This document shows, piece by piece, positions 9,175 to 16,029 of a DNA stretch of 21,696 nucleotides. Positions within the stretch are counted from its first letter, which is position 1. Each line of letters opens with the position of its first letter. The notes beneath the pieces are model-generated. The model did not search any database. It was not told the DNA's origin and saw nothing but the letters and a program-made list of their open reading frames with translations. Origin of the DNA: a virus; IMG/VR virus record IMGVR_UViG_3300029448_000510, positions 1 through 21,696 of that record, one strand, 5' to 3'. A program made the position numbers and the translations under genes.

Positions 9175-10658
9175 TATATTTGCCTACTTCCTGGAAAACC
9201 CCCATAAGGAAGGGCTTGAATTGTGTCTAAGTCTACTAGTGGAATGGTACTTTGGTTTGCACTCGCACTACCTGTAGCATTTTTAGCTTGATATCGTATT
9301 TTACAAGAATTTAATAACTTTCCGCATTGGTCTCCTCGAGTCCAATAATTGGAAGGAGTTGCAGGAGTAATACTATTATTAGTTAAAGTAACTCTATAAA
9401 CTGTAGAAGTTGATGTAAAATCAAAAGCCTCATCAATCACACTACTTGCATTACCTACAGGGTGAACAACATAATCACTTCTCATAGTATCAGTTGAATT
9501 AGTAGAGAAGGTAACTCCTGATACGTAAGGTACATATACTCTGACCTGTTGCCAAGCACTATTAGTTGCAGAGGGCACAGTAGTATTAGAAGCAGTTTCA
9601 GATCTCCAGTAAGTGTATCCCCCTGCCCCATCAGATAAAGCAACTAAAGCACTTTTAGCAAAAGAACCACTTGTATCTCCAGGATGTGTTTTCCCTGATC
9701 TTATAGTATTATTTGTATTATGAATTATATACTTCCAAACTATTGGTTCATCAAGGTCTGTAAAATAAACATAATACTTTCTTTCAGTACCATCATCGTC
9801 TACAGAAAGCTCTCCATTTGGAGTCCAAGAACAGGCCCCTGTAGGAGTATCAAAAGATAAACCTTGATATGCCCAAGGGCAGTACTTTCCTATAATTTGT
9901 CTACGAGGTAGTTTTATTCCTTGAAGATCAAAAGGGTTTGCAAGTTCAAATATAACCGCACTTTCTGTCTTTTGTTTAATACTATCAATTATATAAGTTC
10001 TTTTTGGGTATTCAACTATTGCTTTTGTACTCACGGTCGTAGGATCTAAAGATAAATACTTTTCTAAAGTTTGTCTTTTAGTTATACGTTTTCCTATCAA
10101 TTTATCCATAGAGAACTCAGATAAACCTGTAGAACCTCCATCATCTGCATTCTGAAAAGCTGAAGAAGTACGCATAATACTTTCTACATTTCCTACTGCA
10201 ATGGTTGGTCTATTCTGCGCTCCATCCGACTTTATTTCAAAATCAGTCATCTCCATAGGAAGAGCATAATAAGTATTTCCATCAAAAACTATAGGGGAAT
10301 AGTCTGTACCTGTAATACCTGCTCCTGTAATAACCATTCCAACAGTTAAACTACTGCTATTATTTAGTACAAGAGTATTAATACTGGGATTTCCCCCAGA
10401 AACTGTTTTTGTAACTGTAACAGTTGAGCCTGTAGCATCTAATCCTGTAAAGGTAAGAGTTGTACCCACAGATATAGTTTGTGAGCTATTCAAGGTAATC
10501 GTAGCTCCATTTATATTTGTAACTCTAACAGCCGAGGATAAGCCCGGATGAAAATAAAGAGTTGTACCAGATTCATACTCTAGTTCAAATAAAGAAACCA
10601 GACCGCTGGATATCTCTAAACTTTGTAGATCTGCTGCTAATAAATTGGGATTACTCAT
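9174..10658 (-). CDS. L: Minor tail tip protein, lambda L-like, with two large inserts
   Basis: A 494-residue protein, roughly twice lambda gpL (232). The core pieces match: FDGNTYYALPMEMTDFEIKS then NRPTIAVGNV (about 125-157), KLIGKRITKRQTL, then KYCPWAYQG (C260), C276, and DQCGKLLNSCKIRY (C445, C452). In lambda gpL four cysteines bind a 4Fe-4S cluster; the first pair flanks a WxYxG motif and the second pair is seven residues apart, as here. Two regions are extra: about residues 42-118, a Thr/Ser/Gly-rich beta module (ATITLNSSQTISVGTTLTF and a second similar half), and about residues 280-440, between the second and third cysteines. gpL joins the tip cone around J. The gene starts in an ATGA overlap with M and ends at TAATG with K. 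Confidence 0.92.
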   Translation of the reverse strand: MSNPNLLAADLQSLEISSGLVSLFELEYESGTTLYFHPGLSSAVRVTNINGATITLNSSQTISVGTTLTFTGLDATGSTVTVTKTVSGGNPSINTLVLNNSSSLTVGMVITGAGITGTDYSPIVFDGNTYYALPMEMTDFEIKSDGAQNRPTIAVGNVESIMRTSSAFQNADDGGSTGLSEFSMDKLIGKRITKRQTLEKYLSLDPTTVSTKAIVEYPKRTYIIDSIKQKTESAVIFELANPFDLQGIKLPRRQIIGKYCPWAYQGLSFDTPTGACSWTPNGELSVDDDGTERKYYVYFTDLDEPIVWKYIIHNTNNTIRSGKTHPGDTSGSFAKSALVALSDGAGGYTYWRSETASNTTVPSATNSAWQQVRVYVPYVSGVTFSTNSTDTMRSDYVVHPVGNASSVIDEAFDFTSTSTVYRVTLTNNSITPATPSNYWTRGDQCGKLLNSCKIRYQAKNATGSASANQSTIPLVDLDTIQALPYGGFPGSRQI

Positions 10659-11062
10659 ACGCCATATATTCTTTTAAATTGTGCGGATACATTATAGTGA
10701 TTTGCATTTGCATATTGAACTGACCAATTAGTACAAACAACTTTAACTGTTGTTACAGGATTTCCATCACTATCATTCGTGGAGCTGTTTGCGTCAGGAA
10801 TAGTAAAATCAAAACTTAAAACACCCCCTTTATCATCAAAAAACTTTACTATATCATCTGCTACAGTTCTTTCTCTATTTTTCATACTGATTCTATAAGT
10901 TTCTTCAATATGATTTATTCCTTTTATTGCACGTTGTTCGTATCCGTCCCCAAATCTTGCTACTCTTACTGAGGGCTTTGAGTTTCTTGCAAGATCGTTA
11001 TCTGGAAGAATTGTTGCTGTTGTTATATTTGTACCAGAAATTTGAAATCCAATATCAGGCAT
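10655..11062 (-). CDS. M: Minor tail protein, lambda M-like
   Basis: A 135-residue protein of the lambda gpM family (lambda M is 109). The diagnostic stretch is VRVARFGDGYEQRAIKGIN at about residues 32-50, corresponding to VRKVRFGDGYSQRAPAGLN in lambda M. Downstream, a FFDDKGGVLSFDFTIPD segment and the final VVCTNWSVQYANANHYNVSA, ending FKRIYGV, match the LEEHGGWKSFLWTPP and VTCAKWSS parts of lambda M. In lambda, gpM forms a ring between the tape-measure end of the tube and the L/J tip. The start overlaps the tape-measure stop as TAATG and the end overlaps the L start as ATGA, so it lies between two coupled junctions. Confidence 0.93.
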   Translation of the reverse strand: MPDIGFQISGTNITTATILPDNDLARNSKPSVRVARFGDGYEQRAIKGINHIEETYRISMKNRERTVADDIVKFFDDKGGVLSFDFTIPDANSSTNDSDGNPVTTVKVVCTNWSVQYANANHYNVSAQFKRIYGV

Positions 11063-14000
11063 TATACTGCTCCATACGGACTAAGAATTCCGCCGTTTCG
11101 TTTTTGATTAACTAACTCTTCTTGTATCATTTCTGCAATTCTCTCACCTAACTGGGACATATTCTGACTAGTACTATCTGTCTCAGAAGTGGCACCACCC
11201 TGGCTATCCATATTTATGGTGACTGCTACATTATTGTTTTGCGCACCACCTGCTGATTTCCCGGGGGACATATCTACAGGAATACTTCTACCGTCTGGAA
11301 GAGGTACTACAGCTTCATTTCCATGTAGTACAGCAGGGTACCCCGATCTAGGGCCTCTTGCGACTCCTCCACTAGCATACCCTAAGGGCGGGTATAGTCC
11401 TGTTTTGTGTCCTGTTCCTGTAACAGACTTCCCTATCATTACTGCCGTGAGCTCCTGAGTTGCTAAGGTGTTTGCTGCCTCGGCCGTGACTTCCACCTTT
11501 CCCATTATTTTATCTCTTAGTGCATTTAATTTATCCCAAATAACTTTTGCCTGGGTAATTGCAGTCATTAAAGCCAGTGCTTTTTGTACTGCTTGGGCAG
11601 CTTTACTATTTCCTAATAATGTACTAACTGCTAACCCTAATCCTGCTACCATTTTTGCAGTTTCGCCTGTTAGGGCTGTCATTACACCTTGTAAACCGCC
11701 CTCTCCTTCTCCTTCTTCCGGCGAGTCTGGAACAATGGGTGTGCCATGACTACTAACAAGTCCTTCTCTAAAGCCTTCTGGCTCGCCTCCAGGTATAGCA
11801 CTAGAGTCCCCTCCAAGTTTAGCTACAGTAGTATCATCAAGAGCAACTACTGTTTGTGCTTCTGTTTTTACTGCTGTTATATCAGTATCAGGAGTAACTT
11901 GTACACCCGGATTATCAAGAGCATATCGTAATGCACCGGGAGGTAATATACCCCCTGGAGGACCCTCATCTACTGTCTCAATGGCGGGTTTTTCTCCCTC
12001 ATGTGATGCTCCCATACAGTTAGAAGAAGAGCAAGCATCTTTAATTGCATTAGAAAACCTGTCAGCGGATTCGTCTAATGCTTTTTTCATTTTTCCAGTT
12101 GCTGTATCTACTCCGTTCTCTAAACCTAGCTTTAATGTCTCAGCTCCTGTTGTATGCCCTGCTAATATCTGTTCCTTTAGTATTTCCCCTTCGGTCTTCA
12201 TCTTTAGAAAGCCCATAATTTTACCCGTTAAGTTTTTTGAGAAAGCATCTATCATAGAATCTACTACACTTTTTCCCATCTTTAACATGGCATCCTTAAA
12301 ACTACTTTCCTCTCCTTTCATAAGGCTAGAAATGGCACCTTGCATTCCTGTCTCAAAAGCTTGCTTTCCCGCAACACCTATTTGAAACATCATACCTAGT
12401 TGCTCTGCTAATTGCTCATTTTGCTCTATTATCTTATCTCTTTGTAATTCTAATTGTGTGACTCGTTCAGACTCTGTGTTTTTCGCTTCGGTTGTAGCGA
12501 CTGAAATCTCATTATTATATTTAACTATATCTTGCTTATTTATTGCAATTTTTTGAAGTATTCCCAACTCCTGTGCCTGTAGAGTTGTTGAACCATGTAA
12601 AGCCTTTTGAAATGCTTTTTCAATTCTAAGTTTATTGTTTGCGATTTGTATTTCTACTCTGGAAATCCTATTGAGAACCTCTAACTGCTTCGTTAGTACT
12701 GCTATAGATGCATCTGCCTCACCTGCAAGGTCTTTTCTTGCCTTCTTCAGCCTCGTCAACATGCCTATCTGATCTTCCATCAACTGCTCTAAACTAGATA
12801 CAGATGTAGAGTACTTCGTAATAGAATTAATTGCTGAAGTATACTGTTTTGTTAATTCTGCTTCTTGTTGCTTTACAAAGCCAGCTTGCTGACCAAGTTC
12901 TTGAAATCCTTCTGATAACTCTTTAAGCCTAGCTATTTTAGCATCGTCTAAAGACTCACCCTTCTCATTTAATCTTATTTGCTGGTTCAGCAAGTCAAGA
13001 AATTCTTTCTGGTTACTGGTAGCCTTGTCGCCAAGTGCCTTAAAGAAATTTCTAACTTGGACAGTAGATTCTGAAAATTTCGTACCTAACTCTTTAACCT
13101 TGTCTGCAACCTTGCTTGCATCTTTTTGATACAAATCAAAAGTATCCTGCTGCAGTTTTAATCTAGTAAGCTCGGCTCTCTCGCTATCCTCAAGGGGGTC
13201 CACGGGTTTTCGATTTTGCCAGTTTGGTCCCCTCTTCACATTTCCTGGCTGTTTTTCTCTCTTAACACGCGCTTCTAAAGCTGCCATCCGTTCTTTTTCG
13301 GTGTCTGTAAGTTCTACAATACCCTTAGACGCCAGTAAACTGCCATTATGAAAGTCCGCCATAGCTTGCGAAGCATCTATAATTGAGGGAGTTATACCCG
13401 CAAAAAAGTTGCCTTGAGCTTCTAAAGCTGACAGCCCACTCTGGCCACCTTCAGTTAGAGACCTTTGAATGTCGTTAAATTTTTTGTATTCCTCAGTTAC
13501 AGTACTAAGGGACTCTGCAATATCCTCAAAAGTAAGTGCTAAATTTTTTGCTACCTCGCTTTCTTTAAAAAATCCTAAAGACTTTGCAAACTGCATAGAA
13601 AGTTCATATGCAAGTATTAACATTCCTATCCATCCTGCTGCACGAAATAGCTTGTCTACTTTTCCGGACATTTTTGCAAAACCACTCTGCATAGCAGCCA
13701 TTGTAGATGACCATTGTGCTTTCATTTTTTTCATTTGCAAGCCTGCACCTGCTGTCATTTTTCTCCAGCCCATACCTATTTTTTCCATTGTGGTATTATG
13801 GCCTCGTTGCATGCCTTTTAGCATAGCAATATAGTCCTGTTTCTGACGCTTATTCATATTTCTTACTGCGCCGTTTCCTTTCTCTGCATGTCGTAGCATT
13901 TGAGAAACACGTCTTTTATCTTTTCTTAAGGTCTCTGTATCTCCGGTCTGAAGCATCTCAAGACCACTTCCTTTTTTAGCTTTTCCTGCAGCTTGAGCAG

Positions 14001-15075
14001 CTCCTTGAGGACCTGCTTTCTTTCTCAGTCTTTCTTGTGCTGCCTCTAACTCTTCAATTTCTTTTTGGGCAGCGTCATATGCTTCTCCTGCTTCCAATGC
14101 AGATTGTTTTGATTTTTCTGCCCAGCTATCTAACCCTGGTATTATTGCTTTTAATATTGGTACTGCCATAAGAGCAAGAGCTGCTGTTAATCCTAATATA
14201 TTCTCTGTTAAAAATTTAGCTGTGGGCTCTGCTATGGATGCAGTAAATGTCTTAACATGCTTCATTACTCTATCAAATTCAATACCTAAACGAGATACAG
14301 CATTCACTTGTACATCCGTGGCTTTTGCTACTGCACCGTACTTAGCCTCTAACTGAGTTTGAACTTCTACAAATACAGCTTGTTTCTTTTCATAATTACT
14401 TAAATCTTGTGCAGATTTATTTAGGGAAGTAGCATAGTTTTCCTGTGCATCATTTAAACGAAGTATAATACCTAATTCATCTAAAAGTTCTGGTTCTGCT
14501 TTTGTTACACCCCGAATAAGACGGTTAAAAGAGTCTGTAACATCCCTTCCTAGTATTTTTGATAAGTTTCCAGCACCCGCAGCCAGCTGTTCTATTTGCC
14601 CTGCTCCAAGCCCTGAAGCAATACCTATAGAAGCTGCTTCACTAGCTGCCTTAAACTCTAGCATCATTCCGGAGGCTTCTTGAACATTTTTTGTAAGAGA
14701 CTGCATACCTACACCAGTTGCGCCTGTAAAAGCAACTTGAGCATCCTGCATTACACGAAAGTCAGCCGCTGACTTTAAGAATTGAAAGGCAGCAGTAATG
14801 GCAAATACATTAGAAGCAAGGACTGCATAAGCAGGAACAAGAGTTCCTGTCATTCCTTGTGCCATTTTTGAAAAGTTTTTTGTAGAATTAGCAGATTGTT
14901 GTGATAAACCTTTTAAGTTTCGATCCGCATCTCTACTAGATTTACCAGTTCTAGTACTAGCCTTACCTACATCGTCAAGAGCAAGGCCTAGTTTTTTGGC
15001 ACTAACAGCCACTCTCTGCATAGAACCGCCATCAGAGGTTTGAATATCAATAAATACTGTATCTTTTTTTGCCAT
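11062..15075 (-). CDS. H: Tape measure protein
   Basis: A 1337-residue protein, the longest helical protein in the block. It is rich in Ala, Gln, Lys and Glu. Hydrophobic segments lie near residues 78-100 (TLVPAYAVLASNVFAITAAF), 290-314 and 478-500. Coiled-coil-like stretches lie near 330-353 and over roughly 745-895. Near the C-terminus it has the motif LHGNEAVVPLPDGRSIPVDM, which is widespread at the ends of tape-measure proteins. Such proteins fill the tail lumen, set tail length and are ejected to help DNA cross the envelope. At about 0.15 nm per residue, 1337 residues would give a tail near 200 nm; this is a rule-of-thumb inference. It follows the GT chaperone at a TAATG junction and precedes M at another. 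A CSSSNC pair occurs near residues 1014-1020. Confidence 0.96.
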   Translation of the reverse strand: MAKKDTVFIDIQTSDGGSMQRVAVSAKKLGLALDDVGKASTRTGKSSRDADRNLKGLSQQSANSTKNFSKMAQGMTGTLVPAYAVLASNVFAITAAFQFLKSAADFRVMQDAQVAFTGATGVGMQSLTKNVQEASGMMLEFKAASEAASIGIASGLGAGQIEQLAAGAGNLSKILGRDVTDSFNRLIRGVTKAEPELLDELGIILRLNDAQENYATSLNKSAQDLSNYEKKQAVFVEVQTQLEAKYGAVAKATDVQVNAVSRLGIEFDRVMKHVKTFTASIAEPTAKFLTENILGLTAALALMAVPILKAIIPGLDSWAEKSKQSALEAGEAYDAAQKEIEELEAAQERLRKKAGPQGAAQAAGKAKKGSGLEMLQTGDTETLRKDKRRVSQMLRHAEKGNGAVRNMNKRQKQDYIAMLKGMQRGHNTTMEKIGMGWRKMTAGAGLQMKKMKAQWSSTMAAMQSGFAKMSGKVDKLFRAAGWIGMLILAYELSMQFAKSLGFFKESEVAKNLALTFEDIAESLSTVTEEYKKFNDIQRSLTEGGQSGLSALEAQGNFFAGITPSIIDASQAMADFHNGSLLASKGIVELTDTEKERMAALEARVKREKQPGNVKRGPNWQNRKPVDPLEDSERAELTRLKLQQDTFDLYQKDASKVADKVKELGTKFSESTVQVRNFFKALGDKATSNQKEFLDLLNQQIRLNEKGESLDDAKIARLKELSEGFQELGQQAGFVKQQEAELTKQYTSAINSITKYSTSVSSLEQLMEDQIGMLTRLKKARKDLAGEADASIAVLTKQLEVLNRISRVEIQIANNKLRIEKAFQKALHGSTTLQAQELGILQKIAINKQDIVKYNNEISVATTEAKNTESERVTQLELQRDKIIEQNEQLAEQLGMMFQIGVAGKQAFETGMQGAISSLMKGEESSFKDAMLKMGKSVVDSMIDAFSKNLTGKIMGFLKMKTEGEILKEQILAGHTTGAETLKLGLENGVDTATGKMKKALDESADRFSNAIKDACSSSNCMGASHEGEKPAIETVDEGPPGGILPPGALRYALDNPGVQVTPDTDITAVKTEAQTVVALDDTTVAKLGGDSSAIPGGEPEGFREGLVSSHGTPIVPDSPEEGEGEGGLQGVMTALTGETAKMVAGLGLAVSTLLGNSKAAQAVQKALALMTAITQAKVIWDKLNALRDKIMGKVEVTAEAANTLATQELTAVMIGKSVTGTGHKTGLYPPLGYASGGVARGPRSGYPAVLHGNEAVVPLPDGRSIPVDMSPGKSAGGAQNNNVAVTINMDSQGGATSETDSTSQNMSQLGERIAEMIQEELVNQKRNGGILSPYGAV

Positions 15076-15503
15076 TAGCCTCTTACATTGTGAGTATAGT
15101 TCTTACCACTCTCTTGCTGTCGTTTTCGGTCATCAGCCTTTCTTTTTCTATCTGCTTCTTCCGCTTTGTGCTGTACAGTTATACCTTCGTACATCTTCAT
15201 AAAGTATAATGTAATTTTTGGTTCTTCTACTTCAAATAAATTAAATAAAGTATCTATATGGCTCCAATCTTTTCCCATGTAGGATCCTGACATTCCTTCC
15301 CACACATCAGATAGGTAGCTATACACAAAAAATGCCACTTGAACCTCTGCAGGAAATGCAGTTGCTTCAAGCGGCATTCTTTTAGGATCTGGTTCTTCGC
15401 CTAATTGTTCACAGATAAGTAAATATTTTTCAACATCAATACTTGATTTTTCTTTTACATATCTTTCAAGTAACTCCTGTACTTCAGCTACTTGTTCCCA
15501 GTA
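15075..15503 (-). CDS. GT: GT extension of the tail chaperone, made by -1 frameshift from G
   Basis: This frame is open from a TGA just upstream of the slip site down to the TAA at 15075-15077. It has no convincing start of its own. A downstream ATG at 15377 has no Shine-Dalgarno and would leave 100 residues, while clearly protein-like coding continues upstream (YWEQVAEVQELLERYVKEKS, then EKYLLICEQLGEEPDPKR). Joining G through its Phe141 to this frame from TAC at 15503 adds 142 residues, giving about 283 in total; lambda gpGT is about 279. In lambda the T domain of GT recruits tube subunits while the G part coats the tape measure. The stop overlaps the tape-measure start as TAATG. The T part ends in a very basic, charged tail (EADRKRKADDRKRQQE). 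Confidence 0.85.
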   Translation of the reverse strand, partial: YWEQVAEVQELLERYVKEKSSIDVEKYLLICEQLGEEPDPKRMPLEATAFPAEVQVAFFVYSYLSDVWEGMSGSYMGKDWSHIDTLFNLFEVEEPKITLYFMKMYEGITVQHKAEEADRKRKADDRKRQQESGKNYTHNVRG

Positions 15504-15509
15504 AAATTT
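15467..15509 (-). promoter_or_regulatory. Programmed -1 frameshift site of G/GT
   Basis: The slippery heptamer is A AAT TTT at 15503-15509 in the G frame (GAA AAT TTT ACT). It fits X XXY YYZ, and both tRNAs can re-pair one base back (AAA TTT). It is the only in-frame heptamer of that pattern between the TGA that opens the -1 frame and the G stop at 15488-15490. Eight bases downstream a weak hairpin can form: CAAGTA (15489-15494) pairs with TACTTG (15467-15472), with a further CTG/CAG pairing inside. Its AT-rich stem may only mildly stimulate slipping. Confidence 0.75.
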
Positions 15510-15925
15510 TCTAAGTCACCTACTGTTTCTGTGACCCACGTATCAAAGTCTGCAGCGTTCTTCATAAGCAACTCTGCATTATCCCCTGTATACGGCAATT
15601 CATCATCGGGATCAAAGGAAGAGACATCTACCAAAAGAAGCTCTTCTAGGTATCGATACTTTAGTCCTTTCCACCCTTTAATTACTGCTTTACAATATTC
15701 AATTAGAAACTTATCTTCGTCTAACTCTTCTTCTAGCTGCCTAGTTTTCTTATTCCATTTATTAGATAAGCAACGTTTTCGTAGTTTAACTAACTCTTCT
15801 CTTGCTAGGTAGCATAAGTCTACTGACATTCCTGCATATCCAGGAAAGTCACAAGCTACTGTTTTGCTTGGAGTCATAAGACTCGCTAATGATACTGGCT
15901 CTTTCTTTACTGCTGTTTGTGGCAT
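15488..15925 (-). CDS. G: Tail assembly chaperone, lambda G-like
   Basis: A 145-residue protein; lambda gpG is 140. It starts with a Pro/Lys/Ser-rich stretch including LASLMTPSKTVACDFPGYAG, then a helical body with YLAREELVKLRKRCLSNKWN and KFLIEYCKAVIKGWKGLKYR, then an acidic C-terminal part (DPDDELPYTGDNAELLMKNA, ending in ENFTGNK). The D/N-rich LPYT segment after a KxVIKGWxGL helix is typical of phage tail chaperones; the assignment also rests on position between tube and tape measure, size, and the frameshift into a T-like frame. It is expected to bind the tape measure while the tube assembles and to be absent from virions. It is the first gene after promoter P1; an AGGA about ten bases upstream serves as ribosome site. 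Confidence 0.87.
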   Translation of the reverse strand: MPQTAVKKEPVSLASLMTPSKTVACDFPGYAGMSVDLCYLAREELVKLRKRCLSNKWNKKTRQLEEELDEDKFLIEYCKAVIKGWKGLKYRYLEELLLVDVSSFDPDDELPYTGDNAELLMKNAADFDTWVTETVGDLENFTGNK

Positions 15926-16000
15926 GTGAATAAATTCCTATTAAAAATTAAATTATACGGTATAAGAGACGAAATGTCAAGAATTATTTTTGGAGGGTGA
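15926..16000 (-). promoter_or_regulatory. Intergenic promoter P1 for the tail operon
   Basis: On the minus strand the -35 box is TTGACA (15975-15980) and the -10 box is TATAAT (15952-15957), separated by exactly 17 bases: 12 of 12 consensus positions for sigma-70. The region just upstream reads CACCCT (15994-15999), CC, AAAAATAA, TTC, then the -35. The A-rich tract could contact the RNA polymerase alpha subunit. The predicted transcription start is near 15945, giving a leader of about 20 bases before the G chaperone ATG at 15925. Nothing protein-coding is seen in this gap. Confidence 0.88.
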
Positions 16001-16029
16001 TAAGTGAAGGGGCCGAAGCCCCTTACTTA
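16001..16029 (-). terminator. UUCG-capped hairpin after the tail tube gene
   Basis: Directly after the tube-gene stop, the transcript reads TAAGT AAGGGGC, loop TTCG, GCCCCTT, one bulged C, ACTTA: a 12-pair stem with one bulge, closed by the very stable UUCG tetraloop. No U-run follows (the next bases are TCACCCTCC), so it is at best a weak intrinsic terminator. It may instead protect the 3' end of the abundant tube mRNA. It lies between the tube gene and promoter P1. Confidence 0.7.

Noticed and set aside
11189-13834. Several plus-strand open frames opposite the tape measure gene (such as 11981-12385 and 13469-13834)
   Set aside because: They lie antisense to a well-supported gene, have no ribosome sites or recognisable domains, and arise from the biased codon use of the minus-strand frame.
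15075-15377. A free-standing 100-residue gene starting at the ATG at 15377
   Set aside because: No Shine-Dalgarno precedes that ATG, and the same frame stays open and protein-like for 126 bases upstream to a frameshift site. It is better read as the end of the GT fusion.
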